The position numbers and the translations under genes were made by a program. DNA of 48,411 nt. Source: Chloroflexota bacterium. Its GTDB lineage: Bacteria > Chloroflexota > Chloroflexia > Chloroheliales > Chloroheliaceae. Location: positions 1 to 48,411 of the forward strand of contig JAQBPB010000123.1 in the NCBI GenBank assembly GCA_028287745.1, written 5' to 3'. Shown here in pieces: positions 8,402-16,800 of this stretch. The stretch's first letter is position 1, and every line of letters starts with the position of its first letter. The notes under the pieces are model-generated. The model searched no databases. It had not been told where the DNA came from and saw only the letters and a list, made by a program, of their open reading frames with translations.

Positions 8402-8429
8402 ATTATACTACAAATCCGGCTCATGTCAA
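8402..8429 (-). promoter_or_regulatory. Consensus promoter of tRNA-Val
   Basis: On the minus strand TTGACA (8429-8424), a 16-base spacer and TATAAT (8407-8402) match consensus exactly. The predicted start is about 5 bases before the mature tRNA. It overlaps the first codon of the plus-strand reading frame at 8423. Confidence 0.88.
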
Positions 8430-8650
8430 CCCTTTTGGGCATAATCTTTCAAATTCTAAATGAGGTATCTTTGGAAAAGCAGCAAGCACTCTTAAGCGCG
8501 GTAATTTGCGAAGCCGCCGGTCTGGCCTGTATGCTTATTATTAACCGCCTTCTACCGATTCCTTTTGACCTTATCGTTACCGGGGTCGGTTTTATGCTGC
8601 TGGTGTTTGGTCCTTTCCTGTATTTCCTGGGCCGGGACCCCCGTTATTAA
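8423..8650 (+). CDS. Small two-helix membrane protein, start uncertain
   Basis: The reading frame gives 75 residues with two hydrophobic helices (about 25-43 and 48-68) and a short C-terminal tail (GRDPRY). I do not recognise a family. The ATG at 8423 has no ribosome site and lies inside the tRNA promoter. A TTG at 8471 with GAGG 5 bases upstream would give 59 residues and keep both helices; that start may be the real one. It precedes a TPR-like gene by 44 bases and may be first in a small operon. Confidence 0.55.
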   Translation: MSTLLGIIFQILNEVSLEKQQALLSAVICEAAGLACMLIINRLLPIPFDLIVTGVGFMLLVFGPFLYFLGRDPRY

Positions 8651-8694
8651 CCGGCCGACTTTAGACTTTCGACACATCAAAACAAGGAGAAATA

Positions 8695-8982
8695 ATGGCA
8701 GGCGCGAACTCTCAGGGACTTGAAAAGCGAAAATTGCTGGTGGATGGCGTCCAGGCGCTGCTGGCGGGCCGCCGCGAAGAAGCCCAACAACTTCTTTTAA
8801 GCTATGTTGACCAGGATGAACTGAATGAAGAAGCCTGGCTCTGGCTGAGCGGGGCGGTAGATGACCTGGACGATATTGAAACTTCGCTCCAAAATTGCCT
8901 CCAGATCAACCCTAATAACGACCGCGCCAGGCAAGGTCTGGCCTGGGTAGCCGGTCAGCGTTCTTCCCGCAGGCCCAATTAG
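8695..8982 (+). CDS. Small TPR-like protein
   Basis: The 95-residue helical protein has the pattern 'G-x-Q-A-L-L-A-G-R-R-E-E-A-x-x-L-L' followed by 'EEAWLWLSGAVDDLDDIETS' and 'NCLQINPNNDRARQGLAWV'. This corresponds to about two tetratricopeptide-like units, as found in many short Chloroflexota proteins. A strong AAGGAG site lies 6 bases before the ATG. It is followed after 13 bases by a membrane protein gene, so the two are likely co-transcribed. The function is unknown; protein interaction is inferred. Confidence 0.82.
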   Translation: MAGANSQGLEKRKLLVDGVQALLAGRREEAQQLLLSYVDQDELNEEAWLWLSGAVDDLDDIETSLQNCLQINPNNDRARQGLAWVAGQRSSRRPN

Positions 8983-8995
8983 TCGCAGGATTTTT

Positions 8996-9343
8996 ATGCA
9001 TGACCAACCGGCGCAACCGGACAGCCTGGTAGTTCAGGAGCCCCGGTCCTCGCCTTTAAGCGACCAGGCCGCCCCGCTTATTCCACCGGCGGATTTGATT
9101 GTCGAGGCGGAATGGGTCCGGCGCTACCCGGCCCGGCGCAAGTACACCTGGTTTAGCTGGTTGGCCGCTCTCTTAAAAGTCGGGGCGGCCTTCACCCTGG
9201 CCTGGCTTTTTTACGTGCTGCCGACCGGCACCCTACCCGGCCTTTTACAGACCTGGAAGAATCCGGTGATTATTTTTTTCTTGATTTGTTTTATCGGTAA
9301 AACTCTGCTGGATACTTTTTTCTACGACCATTACCAGCCTTAG
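8996..9343 (+). CDS. Small membrane protein, unknown function
   Basis: The 115-residue protein has a disordered N-terminal third, an 'RRYPARRKYTWFSWL' basic-aromatic stretch at the membrane boundary and two helices (about 57-75 and 90-105). I recognise no family. AGGA lies 8 bases upstream of the ATG. It probably belongs to the same transcript as the TPR-like gene before it. The next gene starts 154 bases later. Confidence 0.72.
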   Translation: MHDQPAQPDSLVVQEPRSSPLSDQAAPLIPPADLIVEAEWVRRYPARRKYTWFSWLAALLKVGAAFTLAWLFYVLPTGTLPGLLQTWKNPVIIFFLICFIGKTLLDTFFYDHYQP

Positions 9344-9497
9344 CCGCTCACCTATCTCCCCCCTCAAGCTTTTCTTCCCGCTAAATTATCTAATACAACC
9401 TTAATTGGCTTCTCAGTTTCAATTCAGGAAAGACCCTTATTCTTAATATCAAGCGTTTACTGCCGGGTACTTCCCCAAAAAGAAAAGAGAATCAATA

Positions 9498-10178
9498 ATG
9501 ACCGGAAATCTTAAATCAATAAGCTCCTTTTTTATGGCCCTGGTGGTTGGCCTGGTCCTGCTCACTGCCTGTGGCGATGCTTCAACGACGGTGGGCCTTG
9601 CTACGACTTCGGCGGCGATTCCGGCTGCTACGACTGCCCCGGCAGGTACGACTTCAGGGGCAAGCACGACTGTTTCAGGCGTTACAACGGCTCCAGCGGT
9701 TTCGACTACGGTTGCATCGGCGGATACTACCGCTGGGGCCACGACCGCTGGGGCCATCTCAACCACCGCTGCCAGCCCTGCTACCGGCGCGGTGGGGGCC
9801 GCAACTTGCACAAAAATTAATCTCAATAATTTTACCGATGCCCAGGTAACCTCGACCATTCCGAACTTCCCTAACCAGATGCTCAGGGAATTTAAAGAAT
9901 ATGCGCCTTACGCCAGCATAGCGGTATTCCGCAAAGAAATGGGCAAGTATGTCAATGCCGCCCAGGTAACCGAGTGGGAAAAGTATGTTTTCGTCCCGGT
10001 TAAACCTAACGAGTCCGATGTCGAAACACTCAAGCAAATCCCTGGGGTGGACAATACAATCGCGACTGCTTTAAGCGCCGGGCGGCCTTATGCCTCGAAT
10101 GCAGCTTTCCTGCAAGCGCTTGCCGCTAAAGTCAGCGCACCCCAGGCAGCGGCGGCCAGTTGCTACCTGGGAGCCTGA
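9498..10178 (+). CDS. Lipoprotein with helix-hairpin-helix-like domains
   Basis: The 226-residue protein has a lipoprotein signal peptide with lipobox LLTAC (Cys25). A Thr/Ala/Ser-rich linker follows (about 28-98), then a helical region (about 100-226). The segment 'DVETLKQIPGVDNTIATALS' followed by 'GRPYASNAAFLQAL' is a classic helix-hairpin-helix pattern (L-x-x-I-P-G-V). A weaker version precedes it (about 108-150, 'ITSTIPNF'-like turn and 'YAPYASIAVFRKEM'). The layout recalls ComEA or PsbU-type extracellular HhH proteins. DNA binding at the cell surface is possible but unproven. The downstream membrane protein gene begins 5 bases after its stop. Confidence 0.8.
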   Translation: MTGNLKSISSFFMALVVGLVLLTACGDASTTVGLATTSAAIPAATTAPAGTTSGASTTVSGVTTAPAVSTTVASADTTAGATTAGAISTTAASPATGAVGAATCTKINLNNFTDAQVTSTIPNFPNQMLREFKEYAPYASIAVFRKEMGKYVNAAQVTEWEKYVFVPVKPNESDVETLKQIPGVDNTIATALSAGRPYASNAAFLQALAAKVSAPQAAAASCYLGA

Positions 10179-10183
10179 TTAAT

Positions 10184-10660
10184 ATGCAAGACGCGGAAGG
10201 ATTTGACCGGCGGCTCAGGCGATTTTTGTTTATCCTCGCTGCACTGGCCCTGGTAATCACCCTGGTTGAACTCTGGCTTCAGGACCATACAAAAGAATTG
10301 CTGCAATTATTGCCCTGGGGGCTGGCCGGGTTGGGCTTGCTGGCCCTTCTCGCCGCCCTGGTGCGGCCCAACAAAGCCACGCTGCTAATCCTGCGGGTAG
10401 TTATGGTGGTGCTTGCCCTGGGCGGGCTGGTGGGGATAGGTGTGCATTTGAATGGCAACCTGCATTTTCAGCAGGAAATCCACCCCACCCAACGGCTGGG
10501 AGACTTCTTTGTAGCGGCCTTAAAAGGGGCCGCCCCGCTTTTAGCGCCGGGTGCCTTGAGTTTCGCGGCCCTGGTAGCCCTGGCGGCCACCTACCATCAC
10601 CCGGCCTTATATCGCCGCGAACCGGCCGAAGAAACAATAGCGGGTAAACTACTTACTTAG
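10184..10660 (+). CDS. Four-helix membrane protein
   Basis: The protein has 158 residues from the ATG at 10184 and four hydrophobic helices (about 13-33, 44-63, 69-88, 117-138 in this numbering). I recognise no family. GGGAG lies about 11 bases upstream, inside the last codons of the HhH lipoprotein gene, so the pair is probably translationally coupled. A longer version starting at 10160 would overlap the previous gene and lacks a ribosome site. Its linkage suggests a role with the lipoprotein. Confidence 0.75.
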   Translation: MQDAEGFDRRLRRFLFILAALALVITLVELWLQDHTKELLQLLPWGLAGLGLLALLAALVRPNKATLLILRVVMVVLALGGLVGIGVHLNGNLHFQQEIHPTQRLGDFFVAALKGAAPLLAPGALSFAALVALAATYHHPALYRREPAEETIAGKLLT

Positions 10661-10683
10661 CTTACCGTTTACCAAAGGTCGGC

Positions 10684-10712
10684 TTGACAAGCATCAAGGG
10701 CTATGCTATTTT
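10684..10712 (+). promoter_or_regulatory. Sigma-70-type promoter of the flippase-like gene
   Basis: TTGACA (10684-10689), a 17-base spacer and TATTTT (10707-10712). The predicted start near 10719 gives a leader of about 75 bases before the TTG start at 10795. Confidence 0.78.
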
Positions 10713-10794
10713 CGGGATGGCTTTCAATGGGGAAATACCTCTAAGGAGCTGTCCTGTTGTGCGTAGTATTTGAAAGGTTCAGGGTAAATACCGC

Positions 10795-11862
10795 TTGAAA
10801 AAGCAATTAAAATTTTGGGTTGGCCTCGTCATAAGTGTGGTAGCGGTATGGTTTGCCTTGAATGGGATACAGTTCGACCAGGTTGGCGACTCTTTCAGTC
10901 GCTTGAACTGGGGGATCCTGGCACTTTCACTTATTCCTTATTTTCTTAACCTCTTCATGAAAATAACCCGCTGGCAGCTGCTTTTCAGCCCTGGCCCTAA
11001 AATAAGGCTGGGCCGCCTTTGGGCCACTTTGAATATCAGTTACCTTTTTAATACGTTGCTGCCCGCCCGCCTGGGCGAAATCGTCCGGGCTTATGCCATC
11101 AGCCGGAGCGAACACATTACCCCGGTCCGGGCCCTTTCAACCATCTTCCTGGAAAAGATCATGGACGTAATGACCATGTTCATTTTCCTGATCTGCCTCT
11201 TACCCTTTCTCAAGCTGGGCAATGATATAAGGCAAGCCGCTTTTATAACCGGCGGCCTGGTGGTGGTTGCTTTCGTGGTCTGCATGTTGATGGCGGCTTT
11301 CCGCAAACAGGCCGAAAGGCTGATCCGCTGGTTCTTACGGTTTGTGCCGGGCCGCTTTCGCGAACCGCTATTTGGGCTGGTGAGCGAAGTCCTGGATGTG
11401 TTAAGCATTTTACTGAACTTCAAACTCAGTTTAAACCTGTGGGCCCAATCGCTGGTGCTGTGGCTGCTGGTAGTAATCAATTATATGATGGTGGCCTGGG
11501 CCCTGAACATTCCGCTGAATTTTGAACTCGGTATGGTCCTGTTGATTGCCCTTAACCTGGGTATGGTTGTGCCGTCAGCTCCCGGTTATATCGGGGTTTT
11601 TGAAGCCCTGGTAAAAGTCGCCCTGCTGCCTTTCTTTCCCGGCCAGGAGTCTATGCTGATTAGCCTGGGTTTACTGCTGCACATTACCGGCTATTTACCG
11701 GTCATTATTATGGGAGCTTTTTTCACCTGGCGCGAAGGTCTGACCCTGGGCAAAGTTCCCCCGGTCCCTGACCTGGAAGAGGACGGCACGGGGACCGGTT
11801 CTGCCGGTAAAAACCCGTCTATCGAGGAAAAGGCCGCCCCGGCAGGTTCCACCCCTAAATAG
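10795..11862 (+). CDS. Flippase-like (UPF0104/LPG-synthase TM) membrane protein
   Basis: The 355-residue protein has about eight membrane helices. It carries the signature 'NTLLPARLGEIVRAYAISR' followed by 'ALSTIFLEKIMDV' (about 85-125), typical of the AglD/YbhN/MprF-transmembrane family (TIGR00374-type). Members are linked to lipid-linked glycan or lipid translocation; the substrate here is unknown. It has a TTG start, with AGGG about 11 bases upstream and a good promoter. The C-terminal about 35 residues are disordered and Pro/Gly-rich. It converges on the glycan operon at 11942-20616, which supports a role in surface polymer assembly. Confidence 0.85.
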   Translation: MKKQLKFWVGLVISVVAVWFALNGIQFDQVGDSFSRLNWGILALSLIPYFLNLFMKITRWQLLFSPGPKIRLGRLWATLNISYLFNTLLPARLGEIVRAYAISRSEHITPVRALSTIFLEKIMDVMTMFIFLICLLPFLKLGNDIRQAAFITGGLVVVAFVVCMLMAAFRKQAERLIRWFLRFVPGRFREPLFGLVSEVLDVLSILLNFKLSLNLWAQSLVLWLLVVINYMMVAWALNIPLNFELGMVLLIALNLGMVVPSAPGYIGVFEALVKVALLPFFPGQESMLISLGLLLHITGYLPVIIMGAFFTWREGLTLGKVPPVPDLEEDGTGTGSAGKNPSIEEKAAPAGSTPK

Positions 11863-11930
11863 GCCAGCCCCTTTTGCAACAATTCCTACTTTTATTATTT
11901 ATTTCCCGAATAAACTTTATATAAACGGCG

Positions 11931-11956
11931 CAGGCCGGGCATCAAAGCCCGGCCTG
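11931..11956 (-). terminator. Terminator at the end of the glycan operon
   Basis: A perfect 10-bp stem (CAGGCCGGGC with GCCCGGCCTG) has a 6-base loop containing the stop codon of the FmdB gene. The following minus-strand sequence is T-rich (TTTATATAAAGTTT) but not a pure U-run, so efficiency is uncertain. Confidence 0.65.
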
Positions 11957-12259
11957 GTCTGGTTCGCTCCCGGTATCCGGGGCCGTTTCATCACCGCCCA
12001 ACCGGTGGGCGAAACGGTCGAGTTCCCCGGCATCCGAGTCATCCACGTTAGCCGTCAGGCGGTCAAATTCGTAAAGCTCTTCGCCCTCGGATAGCGCGCT
12101 TTTACCCATGGTAAAGCGCGAGACCATGCGCCGCAGGGCCGGTTGCCCGCAGCGTTCACACTTGAGGTCCGCTTCATTTGTTTCAGCCGCGCTGATGGAC
12201 AGCCATAGGCGGCTGTTTTTGCGCCCGCAGTTGGCGCAGCGGTATTCGTAAATCGGCAA
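11942..12259 (-). CDS. FmdB-family zinc-ribbon protein
   Basis: The 105-residue protein starts 'MPIYEYRCANCG' and has a second pair 'CERCG' at residues 34-38. These form a four-cysteine zinc ribbon typical of the FmdB/putative-regulatory family (MPxYEYxCxxCG). The acidic C-terminal half is unusual and disordered. It has a TTG start with AAGGGTG just upstream, formed by the last codons of the preceding glycosyltransferase gene. The 3-base gap implies coupled translation. The function of the family is poorly known. Its conserved place in a glycan operon would be informative. Confidence 0.9.
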   Translation of the reverse strand: MPIYEYRCANCGRKNSRLWLSISAAETNEADLKCERCGQPALRRMVSRFTMGKSALSEGEELYEFDRLTANVDDSDAGELDRFAHRLGGDETAPDTGSEPDQAGL

Positions 12260-12262
12260 GTT

Positions 12263-13819
12263 TCACCCTTTGATTTTAAACTCTGGTTTACTTTCCTGGG
12301 CCGGAACCGGCTTTTCCGGCCTGTTTAACCGGGCAATTCTACCGGCGTACCCTTTAAGTAGACCCGAAATTCTTACGGCCCTGGAGTTCTTCAGCTTTTC
12401 AAGCTCTTGCTGGCCCGCCACAAGCTGGTCAATCTTAGCCTGGCGGTCGGTTTCAACATCCCGGACATAGCTGATTAAATCGTCCCGGTCCCGCTTTAGA
12501 ATAGCTATATATTTCTGATGTTCCGTAAGATTTCTTTTGTGTTCTTTAATATCCGTTAAGAGCGCCTTAATCCGCCGGGCCAGGTCTACTTCATTTCTAC
12601 TTTCTAACAGAAATGCGTGTGCCTCACCAAGATTATGTTTAAGTTTATGGGTGCCAGGCTGGCGGCGCAAGCGGGTTTTACTTATATGCGCCCGGGCCCG
12701 GCTAAACAGGTTGGCAGTTATTTTTTGAGAAAAGATTTCCAGGCTGTGGTTTTCTACATTCTTCCTGGTAGGGTCTACCCGCAAGGCTTTATCAAAGGCC
12801 AGTTTCAGATTGGCTAGTTCGTGTTTGTCCGGCTTAACGGTAATTATTTTTGGGTAACCTTTATAGTCGGTATTGGACTTATTCTCTGAAATGATAAGCT
12901 GGCCGCCGTTAGCTATAACTTTGCTGACAATAGCCGAGGTTTCACCATAGCCCGGGTAGCGCAACTGTATAACACAATCACAGGCCGCGATTAACCCGTT
13001 AAATAAGACGGTATCTTCTACATAATTCAGGTAAATAATATCCGGTGCCTCGGGAATAGCCACCTGGCTTAAATTTTTACCCAGGATTAGGAGTTTGGTC
13101 CTGGCCGTTCTGGTGGCCCAGGACTGCCAGGCTTTTAGCAGCTTTTCCAGGCGTTTATGTTTGCCGATAAAGCCAAAAGTACCAAACAGGAAAGTTTCCG
13201 GCTCTAAATCCAGGTACCGCCGGGCGCTCGCTATTTCAGCATCAGTGACAGGTTTAACCGTAAAGGGAATAGTTTGAAACGGGATGCCCGGGTAACGGCG
13301 GTTTAGCCAGCGTTGGTAAAAAGCGGAGTGAGTGAAGCCCAGCGTAACGCCCGGTAAATAGAGTTTCTCAACCCCGATATCCAGGCTACGGTCAGCCAGG
13401 GCTTTGTCACTTACCTGCCTTTTTTCTAAAAATGCAATGAGTTCCTTTGCACTATTGAAGCCGGTCTTATATTTCTTTGAAAATTGCCTCATGAGTAACC
13501 GGACCTTCCCCGGCGCAAGTTCTTGCCGGTACAGTTTTTCCAGGTAATAAGTCAGGCAATTGTGTTCGTGGATGATAGCCGGGCCTTTGCGACGTTCCAG
13601 GGCCCTGAAGGCGCAGTCGTAGAGATAGTTGTTGCCGAGATTATAAAGTACATAATCAAAATCGTAGGGGTCTTGCCAGTCCCGGTTGGCCATATGCTGG
13701 CACTCGAAAGACTCGCCCAAACCTTCAAGGTACCATTCGATATATTCGGTCGAACCGGCCTGATCGGGGGATTTGGGGCCGTAGACACCCAGGCTCGGTT
13801 TTTTAGAAGAAGTTACCAT
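12263..13819 (-). CDS. GT4-like glycosyltransferase with coiled-coil tail
   Basis: The 518-residue protein has a GT-B fold. The N-terminal half is divergent. The nucleotide-sugar half contains 'FLFGTFGFIGKHKRLEKLLK' (about 210-229), a beta strand 'TKLLILGK' and the donor-site region 'CDCVIQLRYPGYGETSAIVS' (about 278-297), where Glu of GETS takes the usual E-x7-E position. Residues about 400-490 are charged and heptad-like (coiled coil), and the tail is basic. It starts directly after the stop of the upstream giant glycosyltransferase (TAG then ATG, no gap). The donor and acceptor sugars cannot be read. It probably acts at the cytoplasmic membrane face on the polymer that the MBOAT-SGNH pair acetylates. 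Confidence 0.85.
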   Translation of the reverse strand: MVTSSKKPSLGVYGPKSPDQAGSTEYIEWYLEGLGESFECQHMANRDWQDPYDFDYVLYNLGNNYLYDCAFRALERRKGPAIIHEHNCLTYYLEKLYRQELAPGKVRLLMRQFSKKYKTGFNSAKELIAFLEKRQVSDKALADRSLDIGVEKLYLPGVTLGFTHSAFYQRWLNRRYPGIPFQTIPFTVKPVTDAEIASARRYLDLEPETFLFGTFGFIGKHKRLEKLLKAWQSWATRTARTKLLILGKNLSQVAIPEAPDIIYLNYVEDTVLFNGLIAACDCVIQLRYPGYGETSAIVSKVIANGGQLIISENKSNTDYKGYPKIITVKPDKHELANLKLAFDKALRVDPTRKNVENHSLEIFSQKITANLFSRARAHISKTRLRRQPGTHKLKHNLGEAHAFLLESRNEVDLARRIKALLTDIKEHKRNLTEHQKYIAILKRDRDDLISYVRDVETDRQAKIDQLVAGQQELEKLKNSRAVRISGLLKGYAGRIARLNRPEKPVPAQESKPEFKIKG

Positions 13820-16800
13820 CTACTTTCTCGAAACTTTCCGGATCAAGTTCAACCGGTTCCGAATGGCCTGACCGGTCACCAGGGTCGAATAGTTTTGCTT
13901 GATGTAGCGCTGTCCGGCTCTGGCAATCCGGGTGCGTCCCGGCTCATCCAGGAAGACCTGGCGCATCTGGTAGGCGGCGTGTTCTATATCCGGCTCGGCC
14001 CAGCTATAACCCCTGGGATAAGGCCCGACCGTATCCGCGATTTTTACCAGCTCATAGTTTACCAGAAAGCTATTATTCGGGTGTGTGAAGTCCATGTTGC
14101 CGGAGTAGGCCGTAGCTATCACCGGCTTGCCCAGGTACATCGCTTCGGCCAGGGTCAGTCCCAGCCCTTCCGAGCGGTGCAGCGAAACCGCACAGTCGCA
14201 TAAAGCCGTCAGCGCGTTAACTTCACCGTTGCTTAAATGCCGGTCAATCAGCCATACCGGCAGCCCGGCTAACCCGGTACGCAGTGAGTCTAATTCATCG
14301 GGCGCCTCGTGACCATTGCTGACTTTCAGGACTAACCCAACCTGGCTGTAATCCTTCTGAAAGGCAATTTTAAAGGCTTCGATAACCGCCTGCGGGTTTT
14401 TGCGTTCCTGGGTGCTGCTGAAATCGAACATCCGTAAGAATAAAAACCGGTCTTCCGGCAGTTTAAAGAATTCACGGGTCAGCCCGGAAGCGACCTCCGG
14501 GCTGATTGAAGGCGGTATTTTAACCACCGGTACCGGGGACTTAAAGGCGATTACTTCCTGCACAAAATTAGTCGCGACCCAGATTTCGTCCAGGTGGTGA
14601 AAGGCGCCCAGATGTTCATCGGGGAATTCGTTTAGCTCCCAGTACCAGTAGCCAATGTTATATTTCCCCTTCAAAAAATGCAGGCCGATATTATGGAGCT
14701 CGCCGGTGATGCGGTCGGAATTGAAATTAAGCAGGTTATAGCCGAAGTTAACCTGACCTTCCCGGACCAGGTGCTTGCTGCCTCCCTCGTTGGAAACCTC
14801 GTCTATTACCACGTTGTAAAGGGTGTGCGGCAGGCCGACTTCTTCCACTGAAGCGATCATCCGGCGGGCTGCTTCACCCAGGCCGCGTGGCGAGGTTAAA
14901 TAGCCGATGATATTCAGGCCAAGTTCCGGTGTAATCTGGTTTAAGGCTGGCTCAAGGCTTGCCTGGCTGGTTTTAGGTAAAGAAGACCGGTGCCATTCCG
15001 AAAAATAATGCCGCAGGTCTTCCGGCTGGACCGGTCCGGGGCGGCCGCCGGGCAGCCGGGCCTTTAGCGAATGCTTTAGCCGCACAAAATGGTTGGCAGT
15101 TTTCGCCGGTTTTATGGCGGGTAGGTCCGGTGTTTCATATTCGTACAGCGGCCCGGCCTGGTAAAAAGCCAGGCTGGTCAGGACCGGTTTTAGAAAGACC
15201 TCCGGAATCTGGTATTGTTTAGCCGCTTTCCCAACAAACCAGACCGCAAACCGTAAGTTATCCGCGCCCAGCGGGTCGCTAAACAGGGCCTGGGCCACCG
15301 GGTTGCTGCGGTAGAGGTAATAGGCCAGCTTGGTTACTCTTACCGGGGCGGCCGCGGCTGGCGAGTAATCCCGGTTGAGCCAGGCCAGTAACTGGCGGCC
15401 ATAGAAGGAGCGTTCCAGGCAGTCCGTCAGGCTGTCCGGCCAGCTATCTATTTCCTTTAGTTCCAGGTTCAAGCGGATGCGAGTGATGGCCGCCAGGGCC
15501 GGGTGTAACTTTAATTCTTTGACCGCCGTAATGGCATACCAGGAGGCCAACCCGATGCGGTCATTGTCCAGGGGACTACTAAAAGCTTTTTGCAGGTCAG
15601 GCCGGGTATTGTAAAAATAGTAAGCGCCTACCGGCACAAGCGGCTGGGGCTGAGTATGGTCTACGGTCAGGCATAGAAAATTATAGAGCAGCCGGTCAAA
15701 AGGCAAAAGCTTTCCCAGAAACGTTTCTAACTCTACCGCCGCCGCCATGGACCTGACAAAAATAGCCGGTACCCGGTATTCTTTCACGCCCTGCTGCACG
15801 AACCAGGCGACATAGGTGTCCCACCCGGCCGGAGTCCTGAGATTGAAGCGCATTGCCAGGTCCGGGTCCAGTTCTAGCAGGTAATAAGCAAACTGGGTCA
15901 GCTCGTATTTACAGCCGGGAAAGGGTTGAGCGACGATGGAGCCCAGCCACTCCAGCATCAGGCGGCCGCCTTTGGACTTATTTAAAGCCGCCAGGATATC
16001 TTCTTCCGGCCAGTTTCCGGTGTTAGAGCCTTTGCTTTGGGCCAGGGCCTGGTTTAAGAAAACCGGCAGTTCGTATTTAACCGCTCCGACCCGGTTGAAC
16101 CAGTTAATGTAAGCGGCCCGGTCGGCGTGCCGCGGGTCTTTGAAGAGGGCCTGGGCTTCCTCGTCCAGATTATAAAGATGGTAGGCTGTCCGGCTGAGGG
16201 CCGGTAAATGGTGCCGGCTGCTAACCGGGGCATTTAGCAGGCGCACCAGGACCCGGTTCAAGGACTCGTTTAAGCGTTCTTCGCCAGGGCTTTGTTCTTT
16301 TACGGCTATAAACTGCACCAGGGAAGAGGTTACCGGGGTCACCAGGCTGTCCGGCAGGCCATAAACTTCCCGCCCGCTCAGGACGAACCATTCGGCCAGC
16401 GATGCTTTTTTGTCGGGATTTAACGGGCCGGTAAACCGCTCCTGAAGATCTTTCCGTAAGGTGTAAATATGGTAAAGCAACCGGCTGATTAAGACCTTAC
16501 CGGGCTCTACCTGGGGCGCGGGTTCGTTTAGAAAATCGATTATTTTCTGGTCGGCGGCCAGGTTAAAGGCGTCCTTCAGCCTGTGGGGCACTTCCGGGTC
16601 ATGCCGGATTACTTCTCGCACGATTGCCGGGATAGCCGACCCGTCACTGAAGTAATCGAAAGCCCAGGGCCAACTTTGCGCCGTAATATGGCCGTGATCG
16701 GCCAGGGTGCGGTTATAGCTCTGGTGGAGTTCTGAGTACGCGACCATTCTGCTTCCGGTGGGTGGGATTATACTCTGGGGGAGGGAGGCTTCTTCTGCGT

